Shown: positions 1 to 7,945 of the stretch, piece by piece
Layout of the letters: the number at the start of each line of letters is the position of its first letter
Numbering within the stretch: position 1 is the first letter of the stretch
Assembly: GCA_029012465.1 (NCBI GenBank)
Contig: JAQXMD010000022.1
Location: 1 to 60,371 of the forward strand
Origin: Oscillospiraceae bacterium
GTDB lineage: Bacteria; Bacillota; Clostridia; Oscillospirales; Oscillospiraceae
Direction of reading: 5' to 3'
Length of the DNA: 60,371 nucleotides
The notes under the pieces: generated by a model
What the model saw: the letters and a program-made list of their open reading frames with translations, nothing else
What the model was told of the DNA's origin: nothing
The model's database searches: none
Made by a program: the position numbers and the translations under genes

Positions 1-232
1 ATTCTTCGGGTGTTCCGCTTGTATGCAGCAAGCTACTTTGTGGAAACACATGCCATACTGTTTTATGAGCACCACGCAATCCACCGGGGGTGTTTCCTAC
101 CAAGTATTCGCCATTGGGGTCAAAATCAAAGCCACAGGAAGCCTTAAGCGCGTCGCTGGTGGCAATTTCAGTGCCATCCGGGAGCGTTTTCAAATATGCA
201 ACTGTCTGGGCGATAATCTCATCAATCGTCAT
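1..232 (-). CDS. hypothetical protein, N-terminal part (runs off left edge)
   Basis: Reading leftward from an ATG at 232, the frame stays open for 77 codons to the window edge. It starts MTIDEIIAQTVAYLKTLPDG and is acidic and soluble, with no signal peptide or membrane segment. I do not recognise the family. A GAGG motif lies about nine bases before the ATG, and the start overlaps the end of the remnant at 222-386, so the two were probably translationally coupled. The C-terminus is not visible, so length and function cannot be judged. Confidence 0.55.
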   Translation of the reverse strand, partial: MTIDEIIAQTVAYLKTLPDGTEIATSDALKASCGFDFDPNGEYLVGNTPGGLRGAHKTVWHVFPQSSLLHTSGTPEE

Positions 233-386
233 CTTCCATTTCCTCGCTTTCCGGATCAATGCCCAAAAGTTCCAAGAACTTATTAAAATTGTACGGATAC
301 GAGTTGCTGCCGTATTTCACTACAGGCAACTGAGTCGTGAAAACGAGGTAGGAGCAGGGGCGTTCCGCCGCATACAACGAAAACAC
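222..386 (-). pseudogene. probable C-terminal remnant of an unknown gene
   Basis: A frame ending in TGA at 222-224 reads as protein-like sequence with pieces such as YLVFTTQLPVVKYGSNSYP and an acidic tail EEMEDDD. It has no ATG before that tail and no ribosome binding site; the only upstream start-like codon is a GTG at 386, inside the terminator of the neighbouring surface-protein gene. It overlaps the start of the next gene by 11 bases, as in an operon. The simplest reading is that the 5' part of an operon gene was replaced when the surface-protein gene arrived. A small real protein from the GTG cannot be excluded. Confidence 0.35.
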
Positions 387-412
387 CCGCGTGCTTTTGC
401 TGCACGCGGGTG
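381..412 (-). terminator. intrinsic terminator of the surface-protein gene
   Basis: An 11-bp perfect stem (CACCCGCGTGC at 384-394 with its complement at 402-412) is followed leftward by TGTTTT. It lies 14 bases past the stop codon at 426. Confidence 0.85.
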
Positions 413-425
413 CCTCTATACTTTC

Positions 426-2663
426 TTACTTTTTCCGCTTGTATACAATGCCTGCAATAACGCCAATCACCACCACAGCCCCAAGGACAATGCCTATGAT
501 TCCGGCAGTACCGATGCCGGAGGAGGTTTCAGCAGGAGCTTCCGAAACCTCCGGAGCAGTTTCCACAGAGGGAGCAGGGGCGGGCTCCGGATTGGGCGTG
601 GGGTCTTCCGGAACTGTTTCTATGGTGGAGGAATCAGTATCTTCGGATTCCTCAGCCACAAAGCTTTCGTCTTCCAGCACATCAATTTGAATTTCACCGG
701 TATAGGTGCCGGGTACGATGGGCGTCTCCACACCGTTCACGGTCATAACCAGTTTGAAGCCGGGGGCTGTATCCAGTGTGCTGCTGTCGTCGATGGTCAG
801 ACTCATCAGATAGGAAGACTCTGTGACCACCCAGCGGGAGCAGTTCTCCAGCGTGACGTTGAGCCTTGCATAGGCATTATACTCCAGCGTGGTCTCCTGA
901 ATCACGCCCACATCACGGATGTTGTCCATGGAAATGTTACCGTCTCCGATGACCGGAACAAGGGTGGCAGAGGAGATCGCACCGGTGAGCTGTGCCTGAT
1001 TCAGGGTAACGTTCATGGAGGACTCGGTTTTTGCCGTTCCACCACCGGGACCACCGGGGCCACCTGGCCCACCCGGACCCATGCCGCCATCGGGGGGTGC
1101 GGACATGTCAAGAGCCGGCTCCGCCATATCAGGGGGAATCGCTTCTTCCATTGCGCCGGAGGAGTCTGCGCCGTCATATTCAGCGCCCATGCCCTGAATG
1201 ATGTCGCCTTCCAGCGTGGTGTCCTGAATGGTCACGTTGACTACTTCCGTGCCGTCCATGGTGCCGGCACCGGTGTCGTCGTTGATCTGGGCACGAACCA
1301 GCACCCCGCTTTCCGAGGTGATCGCAGCCCCATGGCTGATCTCAATATCCGTGCCGCGGCCCTTGGCGATGATGCCGCCCAGTTTGGCGTTCAGGGCCGT
1401 ACCTTCACCTGTGACGGTGATTTTGGAGTTGAGACCGTTGAAGGACTGGTGGGTCACAAAGCCGTAGTAATTACGGGAGTCTGCCTGACTTCCGCCGCTG
1501 AGAACCATTTCAGAACCATCACCTGCGGCGGCAAAGCCTACCACACCGTATTCAATGTCAAAAATGCAGTTCTCAAACACGTCTACACAGCGGCCAATGG
1601 CATAGGCTCCGTAGCCCTGATCCTTGATGCGGATGGTGGAGTTCTGGACAGTCAGATGTCCGTTGGTTACATCGTCCACGCCCAGTGCGCCCCAATCCTG
1701 CGAAATGATTTCGGAGCTGGAAATATTCACAGTGGCACCATCCACCAGATTCATGGCACGGCAGTTGCCCCAGATACCAAGTCCGTTGGGCGGGGAAGCC
1801 ATGCCTGCGGAGGGAATGTTCACGTCGGCCCGATATTCCCCGGGTTCACAGTCCACGGTCACATTGTAGAGATTCATAAAGCTCTCGTCTCCGGCGAAGA
1901 TTGCCGAACGGAGGATGCCCTCAGTGTAAACATTGGTGTTGCTGACGGTGAGGGTGCCGGAATCTGCCACGCCAAGAGCCGCACCGATGCCGGTGAAGTC
2001 ATCGCCGCCGTCGCCGTAGAGCTGAATGTCCGCGTTCCGGACGGTGAGTGTGCCGCTTCCGCCCACACGGATGGCGGCAGTATTGTCATTGTTGGAGCAG
2101 ATGGAAATGTCCGCAAGCTGAGTGGCTCCAGTCTGAACTGCCTTGTCAACCCCTGCAAGAACGGACCGTTCCGGGTCAATGCCATTTTCGTCGGCATAGA
2201 CCATGCAGGTGATCCAACGGGGCGTCTCCTGACCGTGGGACGCATAGACATCTCCCACGCCCCGTACTACGGAAACCGTGTAGGAGAGGTCAGGGTCCAG
2301 CTCTGTGCCCGGGACGATGGGATATTCCGCTGTGGTAACGCCGTCGCTTCCAAGCAGAGAGAGCTTGTAGGCGTCTCCGTTTTCATCATAAGCGGAGCTG
2401 ACAGTAACGATGCAGTTGTCGCCGGGGGCAACATTGACACTGGAGAACTCGCCAAGATAGAAGGTATCTACCACAATTTCGTGATCTGTGGGATTGTGCA
2501 GAGTAATGCTGGGAATTTGTTCATCACTGGCTACCAGGGTACCGCAGTTTCCACTTTCGATCACCAATCCCTCCGGGGTGGAGTCTGCTGCCAGCGCCGG
2601 CTGCATCAGCAGCCCCACCAGCAGGACGCTCATCATAAAGGAGAGAAGTCTCCTTGCTTTCAT
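426..2663 (-). CDS. secreted beta-helix surface protein with C-terminal membrane anchor
   Basis: This 745-residue protein starts at the ATG at 2663, eight bases after GGGGGA; an upstream ATG at 2696 has no ribosome site. Residues 1-26 are a signal peptide ending in PALA. The body consists of repeated short beta-strand stretches (INDDTGAGTMDGTEVVNVTI type) typical of right-handed parallel beta-helix, carbohydrate-associated proteins. A glycine/proline run (GGPGGPGGPGGG) interrupts it near residue 560. After a proline/glutamate linker it ends in one membrane helix and KRKK. No LPXTG motif was seen, so anchoring is probably by the helix. Substrate is unknown; it diverges from the alpha-glucosidase gene next door. 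Confidence 0.8.
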   Translation of the reverse strand: MKARRLLSFMMSVLLVGLLMQPALAADSTPEGLVIESGNCGTLVASDEQIPSITLHNPTDHEIVVDTFYLGEFSSVNVAPGDNCIVTVSSAYDENGDAYKLSLLGSDGVTTAEYPIVPGTELDPDLSYTVSVVRGVGDVYASHGQETPRWITCMVYADENGIDPERSVLAGVDKAVQTGATQLADISICSNNDNTAAIRVGGSGTLTVRNADIQLYGDGGDDFTGIGAALGVADSGTLTVSNTNVYTEGILRSAIFAGDESFMNLYNVTVDCEPGEYRADVNIPSAGMASPPNGLGIWGNCRAMNLVDGATVNISSSEIISQDWGALGVDDVTNGHLTVQNSTIRIKDQGYGAYAIGRCVDVFENCIFDIEYGVVGFAAAGDGSEMVLSGGSQADSRNYYGFVTHQSFNGLNSKITVTGEGTALNAKLGGIIAKGRGTDIEISHGAAITSESGVLVRAQINDDTGAGTMDGTEVVNVTIQDTTLEGDIIQGMGAEYDGADSSGAMEEAIPPDMAEPALDMSAPPDGGMGPGGPGGPGGPGGGTAKTESSMNVTLNQAQLTGAISSATLVPVIGDGNISMDNIRDVGVIQETTLEYNAYARLNVTLENCSRWVVTESSYLMSLTIDDSSTLDTAPGFKLVMTVNGVETPIVPGTYTGEIQIDVLEDESFVAEESEDTDSSTIETVPEDPTPNPEPAPAPSVETAPEVSEAPAETSSGIGTAGIIGIVLGAVVVIGVIAGIVYKRKK

Positions 2664-2694
2664 ATGCAATCCCCCATTTCTATGATTTGTGTCC

Positions 2695-2723
2695 ATTGTA
2701 CCAGAGAATCAGAGAAATTCCAA
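2695..2723 (-). promoter_or_regulatory. sigma-A promoter of the surface-protein gene
   Basis: On the minus strand TTGGAA (2718-2723), 17 bases, TACAAT (2695-2700), about 30 bases ahead of the chosen ATG. Confidence 0.6.
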
Positions 2724-2867
2724 GATTCTGATTCCTGCCTGTTTCATCCAGATGTGTTCAAAGATCGGAGAACGTGACACAACAGCTCCAATCTTCAAAT
2801 TGCCACTTGCAAAACCTGTTTGTTTTTTCTAATATAATTGTGAATTCATAGTTCGGGAGCGATGTTT

Positions 2868-4838
2868 ATGATACAGAAATACGTCTATGGAACCCCGTTT
2901 GAAACCGACGCAGTGCTGGGGCAGTGGGTCCCCGGCAGTGGCGAACCGGCCTTTGGCACCGTTGATTTGTCGGAGGGCTTCCGTTTTACCTATTCTATGG
3001 CCGAAGAGGACATTGTCTATGGTCTTGGTGAAGCAAACCGGGGCATCAACAAACGGGGCTATCGCTATGTGAGCAACTGCACCGACGAGCCCAATCACAC
3101 CGAGGAGAAGCTCTCCCTTTATGCTGCCCACAACTTCATTGTGGTGGCGGGAGAAAAGCCCTTTGGCCTGTTCTTTGATTACCCCGCTTCTCTCACCTTC
3201 GACATCGGCTACACCCGGTCTGACCTGCTGACAGTATTCTGCCAGGGGAAGGATCTGAATCTCTATGTGATCGACGGAGATACCCCATACAGCATTGTGC
3301 GGCAGTTCCGAAAGGCTATTGGCCGCAGCTACATTCCTCCAAAGTTCGCGTTTGGTTATGGCCAGAGCCGCTGGGGCTATCGAACCATGAAGGACTTTCG
3401 GGGGGTGGTACAGGGCTACCGGGCAAACCACATCCCTCTGGACATGGTCTACATGGACATCGACTACATGCAGGACTATAAGGATTTTACGGTGAACGGG
3501 GAAAACTTCCCGGACTTTCCGGCCTTTGTCCGGGAGATGGGGGAGCAGAATATCCATCTGGTTCCCATCATTGACGCAGGTGTCAAGGTGGAGGAGGGGT
3601 ATCCTGTCTATGAGGAGGGCGTAAAGAACAACTTCTTCTGCAAAAGAGCCGACGGCAGTGATTTCGTTGCGGTGGTTTGGCCCGGAAGAACGCACTTTCC
3701 GGATTTCCTGAACCCGGAGGCCCGGGCATGGTTCGGAGAAAAGTACCGGTTCCTGCTGGATCAGGGGATTGAGGGCTTCTGGAACGACATGAACGAGCCT
3801 GCCATTTTCTTCACCCCGGAAAGTAAGGCGGAGCAACAGCAGGACCCCATGCCCGAGATCGGTGCCTTTTCCATTCCGGATGTACCTGTGGAGGAGCCGG
3901 AAAACATGGACTACCAACGGTTCTACCACAACGTGGGCGGCAGTATGATACGCCACGACCGGGTTCACAATCTCTACGGCTATAACATGACCCGGGCCGC
4001 AGGGGAGGGGTTCGATCGATTGACTCCTGACAGGCGCATTCTGATGTTTTCACGGGCATCCTATATCGGAGCACACCGATATGGGGGTGTGTGGACCGGA
4101 GACAACTGCTCCTGGTGGTCCCATCTGCTGCTGAATCTCAAGATGCTGCCATCTCTGAATATGTGCGGATTCCTGTATGTGGGTGCGGACCTGGGCGGCT
4201 TTGGTCAGAATACCACACGGGATCTGCTGCTGCGTTGGCTGGCGCTGGGAGTATTCACGCCCCTGATGCGGAATCACTCCATATTGGGCAGCCGGCGGCA
4301 GGAGTGCTATCAGTTTGAGCATCCCGAGGACTTCCGCCATGTGATCGGTGTCCGTTACAGGCTGCTTCCTTATCTGTACAGCGAGTATATGAAGGCTGCG
4401 TTACGGGACGAAATGATGTTCCGGCCTCTGGCCTTTGACTTCCCGGATGACCCCATGGCGGCTCAGGTGGAGGATCAGCTGATGCTGGGCGGCGAGGTCA
4501 TGATTACGCCGGTTTATACCCAGAATGCCGCAGGAAGATATGTCTACCTGCCTGAGAAGATGCTGTTTGTGAAATTCCTGCCCGATGGGACGGTTTCGGA
4601 GGAGGTTCTCTCTGCGGGACATCACTATGTAGCCGTGGCTCTGAATGAGGTGCCAATGTTTATCCGGAAGGGGAAGTGTATCCCGCTGGCACAGTTCGCT
4701 GAATCAGTGGCTGAGGTGGATTCCGAACACCTGACCCTATTAGGCTGTGAAGGCGCGGAATATGTGCTATATGATGACGACGGTGTGCACAAGGACTATG
4801 AGAATCCGGCCCATTTCAGAACCCTGAGAAAGGAATAA
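2868..4838 (+). CDS. GH31 family alpha-glucosidase
   Basis: This 656-residue cytoplasmic enzyme (no signal peptide) belongs to glycoside hydrolase family 31, which hydrolyses terminal alpha-linked glucose or xylose residues with retention. The nucleophile motif WNDMNEP is present (Asp307), and the acid/base Asp is in WTGDN (Asp412). The N-terminal beta-sandwich carries GLGEANRGINKRGYRY, and YGQSRWGY begins the barrel. The ATG at 2868 is preferred over 2862 because GGGAG sits eight bases before it. A TATAAT lies at 2833-2838 but its -35 is poor. The gene stands alone, so the natural substrate (maltose, isomaltose or a xyloside) is not given by context. Confidence 0.9.
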   Translation: MIQKYVYGTPFETDAVLGQWVPGSGEPAFGTVDLSEGFRFTYSMAEEDIVYGLGEANRGINKRGYRYVSNCTDEPNHTEEKLSLYAAHNFIVVAGEKPFGLFFDYPASLTFDIGYTRSDLLTVFCQGKDLNLYVIDGDTPYSIVRQFRKAIGRSYIPPKFAFGYGQSRWGYRTMKDFRGVVQGYRANHIPLDMVYMDIDYMQDYKDFTVNGENFPDFPAFVREMGEQNIHLVPIIDAGVKVEEGYPVYEEGVKNNFFCKRADGSDFVAVVWPGRTHFPDFLNPEARAWFGEKYRFLLDQGIEGFWNDMNEPAIFFTPESKAEQQQDPMPEIGAFSIPDVPVEEPENMDYQRFYHNVGGSMIRHDRVHNLYGYNMTRAAGEGFDRLTPDRRILMFSRASYIGAHRYGGVWTGDNCSWWSHLLLNLKMLPSLNMCGFLYVGADLGGFGQNTTRDLLLRWLALGVFTPLMRNHSILGSRRQECYQFEHPEDFRHVIGVRYRLLPYLYSEYMKAALRDEMMFRPLAFDFPDDPMAAQVEDQLMLGGEVMITPVYTQNAAGRYVYLPEKMLFVKFLPDGTVSEEVLSAGHHYVAVALNEVPMFIRKGKCIPLAQFAESVAEVDSEHLTLLGCEGAEYVLYDDDGVHKDYENPAHFRTLRKE

Positions 4839-4897
4839 GGAGCGTTCATTATGAGCGCATTTGGAGCAGACTCGAGAATCCGAGCCTCGTATTCAAC

Positions 4898-4925
4898 TTG
4901 ACAAAACATTCCATATTTGTATAAT
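4898..4925 (+). promoter_or_regulatory. strong sigma-A promoter
   Basis: TTGACA (4898-4903), 16 bases, TATAAT (4920-4925). It faces the small gene at 4939, which would leave a leader of only a few bases for an ATG at 4939 and about 30 for the ATG at 4964. Confidence 0.75.
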
Positions 4926-4938
4926 GTAAAGTAGAAGC

Positions 4939-5247
4939 ATGAAAGTGAAAGGGAGGAAGTTTTATGAAGAACGCTGCGTTATCAGTGCGCCGGTGGATGA
5001 TCCGGCGGAGAAGCTCCACACCCTTGGCTTCTACGACGATTATGTGTACTTTATGACCTATGGCTCTGTCAGCAGCCTGAAACGGTTTCCCTTCGGAGGA
5101 ACCACCGATGATATTGAAACCCTTTGTGAGGATACGGTGTCTGCTTTTACCATTTCTGAGGACGGTGTGCTGACCGGCTATTCCGGCGCCGATGGCAAGG
5201 GGCAGCGGGAGGAAACATACAAGCAGGATTTGAATTTGTTGAAATAA
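4939..5247 (+). CDS. small hypothetical protein, possibly frameshifted
   Basis: From the ATG at 4939 the frame gives 102 residues, including HTLGFYDDYVYFMTYGSVSS and TISEDGVLTGYSGADGKG, which resemble a beta-propeller-like tail, but I cannot name a family. The start is odd: the good ribosome site (GGGAGG at 4951-4956) serves an ATG at 4964 in the other frame, which reads only 30 codons to a stop at 5056. Either translation begins at 4939 without a ribosome site and almost at the transcript 5' end, or one base was gained or lost just after 4964 and this is a frameshifted remnant. A good promoter and terminator bracket it. Confidence 0.45.
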   Translation: MKVKGRKFYEERCVISAPVDDPAEKLHTLGFYDDYVYFMTYGSVSSLKRFPFGGTTDDIETLCEDTVSAFTISEDGVLTGYSGADGKGQREETYKQDLNLLK

Positions 5248-5251
5248 GGTA

Positions 5252-5300
5252 AGGACGCAATCCATGGTATGTAAAGTAACCACGATTGCGTCCTATTTTT
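5252..5300. terminator. bidirectional intrinsic terminator
   Basis: AGGACGCAATC (5252-5262) pairs with its exact complement at 5284-5294; T-rich sequence follows rightward and the stem also sits after the stop of the leftward response-regulator gene at 5322. Confidence 0.75.
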
Positions 5301-5321
5301 TCTATTACAATTCCGGTATGT

Positions 5322-6038
5322 TTACCTGACCGGCCGCAGGCCCTTCCATTTCAAAAACTTCCGGCAGATTTCGCTGTATTGCCGTTCTGACACCTTCAGC
5401 GGCCCATAGCCGTCCAATATGGCCTGATACCCCCGGATGGTCAGGATGTGATTCATATTTGCCAGATAGGATTTCTGAAGCCGCAGGAATCCCTTGGGGG
5501 ATAGAAAGTTTTCAAAATCACTGAGCTTTCCCGCACATTCCAGCGGCTCGGGGGAAGTCAGGTGGAGGATCACCTTCCTGTGGGATGTTCCCTCCAAATA
5601 TACAATGTTTTGCAGGAGGATCTCCTTTTGTGTTCCCTCCAGCTGAACGTAAATGGCGCCGCTGGCGGACAGCAGCTTTTCATGTGCCGCTTCCAGACAG
5701 GGGCGGAGGGTGGTGGTCAACTTCTGCTTCAGCAGATACCGAAAGGCGCCCACTTCATAGCCCTCTGTGGCGTATTCCAGAAATGCCGTGACAAATACGA
5801 TCAGGAGATTTGGGAAACTGCTGCGTAATTTTTGTGCCGCTGTGATTCCGTCTGTTCCCGGCATTTTGATGTCCAGAAACAACAGCTCCACCCGGCTCAG
5901 GTCGGAAGTGAGCAGCGCGTGAGAAGAGGAGAAGGTCTTGCATGTAACCTGCCAGCCCTTGAGCCTGCATATATGTTCAATTTGGATGGTGAAATCCTGA
6001 AGAAATGCGGTGTTATCATCGCAAATAGCGATATTCAT
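5322..6038 (-). CDS. LytTR-family response regulator (AgrA/LytR type)
   Basis: This 238-residue protein has a receiver domain (residues 1-120; acidic pair CDD at 6-8, phosphoacceptor Asp56 in FLDIKMPGTDG) and a LytTR DNA-binding domain (about 135-235; FLRLQKSYLANMNHI is a typical core). Such regulators are switched by a histidine kinase, often one sensing a peptide. No kinase gene is in the window. The conserved Lys of the receiver is in LLKQK rather than the usual LLKP. AAGGAGA lies seven bases before the ATG. It is the third gene of the ABC exporter operon, 38 bases after the second, so it may report or control exporter-linked stress. Confidence 0.88.
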   Translation of the reverse strand: MNIAICDDNTAFLQDFTIQIEHICRLKGWQVTCKTFSSSHALLTSDLSRVELLFLDIKMPGTDGITAAQKLRSSFPNLLIVFVTAFLEYATEGYEVGAFRYLLKQKLTTTLRPCLEAAHEKLLSASGAIYVQLEGTQKEILLQNIVYLEGTSHRKVILHLTSPEPLECAGKLSDFENFLSPKGFLRLQKSYLANMNHILTIRGYQAILDGYGPLKVSERQYSEICRKFLKWKGLRPVR

Positions 6039-6076
6039 GGGAATCTCTCCTTTCTGTTTGAGGTTCCGATTGATGG

Positions 6077-7906
6077 TTACATTGCCGTCAATGCGTTCAG
6101 AGAACGCTGGATATTGCCCTCTGCTTCATGGCCGGTACACAGCTGATAATAACGTCCCCGCTGGGCCATAAGCTGGCTATGTGTGCCTTTTTCGAGGATT
6201 TTTCCGTGGTCGATCACCAAAATACAGTCCGCGTCCCGAATGGTGCTCAGACGATGGGCAATTACAAAGCTGGTTCGCCCGGAAAGAACCGCCTTTGTGG
6301 CCTCCTGAAGCTGTTGCTCCGTTTCCGTGTCAATGGAGGAGGTGGCTTCGTCCAGAACAAAAATCTTCGGATCGGCAATCATTGCCCGGGCAAAGGAAAT
6401 GAGCTGCTTCTGTCCCGTGGAGAGCAGTCCGCCCTCTTCGCCCACTTCTGTGTCGTATCCCTGATCCAGAGCCTCGATAAAGGAATCCGCTCCCACCAGT
6501 CTGGCGGCGGATTTGATCTCCGCATCTGTGGCGTTCAGACGGCCATAACGGATATTGTCCCGTATACTGCCTGAAAACAGATGGGGACTTTGGAGCACAT
6601 ATCCAAGGGAGGACTCAAGCCACAACTGACTTCGGCTTCTGATGTCCACTCCGTCAATGAGAATTCGTCCCGACTGGTGCTGATAGAACCGGCACAGGAG
6701 GTTCACAATGGTGGATTTACCGCTGCCGGTTTTCCCCACCAGGGCGATGGTCTGGCCTGCCTGTACCTCCAGTGAGAAATCCTCCAGCACAGGCTCGGCA
6801 CCATAACGAAAAGACACATGGTCAAAGGTGACGCTTCCCAGCACCGGCTCCCAGTTTTCCTGTTTCGGTTCAAATTCCGTTCCGTAACGGGCGATGACAT
6901 CCTCTGTATCCTGAATCTCCGGTTCAGCCACCAGCACTTCCGCCACCCGCTCGGCGGCTGCTTGAGCGGCCTGAAATTCCGCGAAAATTCCGGCGAAGCT
7001 GCGGATGGGTTCAAACATCATATTTGCCACGTTAATAAAAAAGTTCAGCTCTCCGATGGTGATGATTCCCGTCATTACATCCCGGCCCCCCTGATAGAGG
7101 ACCACTGCCGTGGCGGTTGAGATCAGCAGGGAAGCTAACGGAAGATACAGAGCCGATGCCATCTGCGCCCGCATGGAGGCTTTGGCAAGACGGCTGGTGG
7201 TGTGGGTGAATTCTGCCGCGTTTTGTTCTTCCCGTACCAGCGTTTTCGTGGTGGCTGCGCCCATGATTCCCTCATTAAAGGCGGAGGTCACTTCGCTGCG
7301 GAGCTTTCTCCGCTCCCGGTTATACCGGAGCATTTTTCGTTGAAACACGGCGGAGATCACCGCTAGAATGGGAACCGTACACAGAAGCAGCAACGCCAGC
7401 TTCACGTTTAGTATGAGCATCCCCACAATGGACGCCAGAAAGCTCATCACGCCGAAGCCGATGTCTACACAGCACCAGGACACGGTATCCATGGTATTTG
7501 CCACATCCGATGTGAGCCGGGAAATCAGAAAGCCCACGGCGGACTTGTCATAGTAGGAAAAGCTCATGGTCTGGAGCTTTTCAAAGGCTGCCATTCGCAC
7601 GTCAGCGGTGAGGTGGGATTCCAGCTTTCCGGCGCCGCTGAGAAATCCGAAGGCCAGAAAGGCGTATAGAATCTGTACCATCAGTACAGCGATTGCAGCA
7701 GGCAGGAAACCGCTGAGTGTATTCGGCGTCATGAATTTGTCGATCAGAAAGGTGTTCAGCAGCTGTCCCAGCACACGAACTGTTCCCAGGGTCATGCCAC
7801 ACAGAATGATTTGCAAAAAGAGCTTTCCTCTGTGATTGCCGTGGCGCAGAATGGTTTTCCATGTGGACAGTCTGATCCGCTGTTTGTCAAAGCTCTGTTC
7901 GTTCAT
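6077..7906 (-). CDS. ABC exporter half-transporter, subunit with catalytic glutamate
   Basis: This 609-residue protein fuses a six-helix ABC1 exporter membrane domain (residues about 30-330) to a nucleotide-binding domain. Walker A is GKTGSGKST, the signature is LSTGQKQ, and Walker B with catalytic Glu is FVLDEATSSIDT, followed by the H-loop IAHRLST. The signature departs from LSGGQ while the catalytic Glu is kept, and the partner shows the reverse. This matches heterodimeric multidrug exporters of the BmrCD/TM287-288 type with one degenerate ATP site. AGGAGG lies five bases before the ATG. It sits 39 bases after the partner gene. Substrate unknown; drug or peptide export is likely. Confidence 0.9.
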   Translation of the reverse strand: MNEQSFDKQRIRLSTWKTILRHGNHRGKLFLQIILCGMTLGTVRVLGQLLNTFLIDKFMTPNTLSGFLPAAIAVLMVQILYAFLAFGFLSGAGKLESHLTADVRMAAFEKLQTMSFSYYDKSAVGFLISRLTSDVANTMDTVSWCCVDIGFGVMSFLASIVGMLILNVKLALLLLCTVPILAVISAVFQRKMLRYNRERRKLRSEVTSAFNEGIMGAATTKTLVREEQNAAEFTHTTSRLAKASMRAQMASALYLPLASLLISTATAVVLYQGGRDVMTGIITIGELNFFINVANMMFEPIRSFAGIFAEFQAAQAAAERVAEVLVAEPEIQDTEDVIARYGTEFEPKQENWEPVLGSVTFDHVSFRYGAEPVLEDFSLEVQAGQTIALVGKTGSGKSTIVNLLCRFYQHQSGRILIDGVDIRSRSQLWLESSLGYVLQSPHLFSGSIRDNIRYGRLNATDAEIKSAARLVGADSFIEALDQGYDTEVGEEGGLLSTGQKQLISFARAMIADPKIFVLDEATSSIDTETEQQLQEATKAVLSGRTSFVIAHRLSTIRDADCILVIDHGKILEKGTHSQLMAQRGRYYQLCTGHEAEGNIQRSLNALTAM

Positions 7907-7945
7907 TTGTACCTCCTATCTTCTGATGTATATATGTATTGTGGA

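Noticed and set aside
90..2777. Very long plus-strand open frame (895 codons) opposite the surface-protein gene
   Set aside because: It mirrors the third-position GC pattern of the minus-strand gene, has no ribosome site, and its translation is low-complexity and rich in His/Gly/Arg; the minus strand has signal peptide, domain and anchor.
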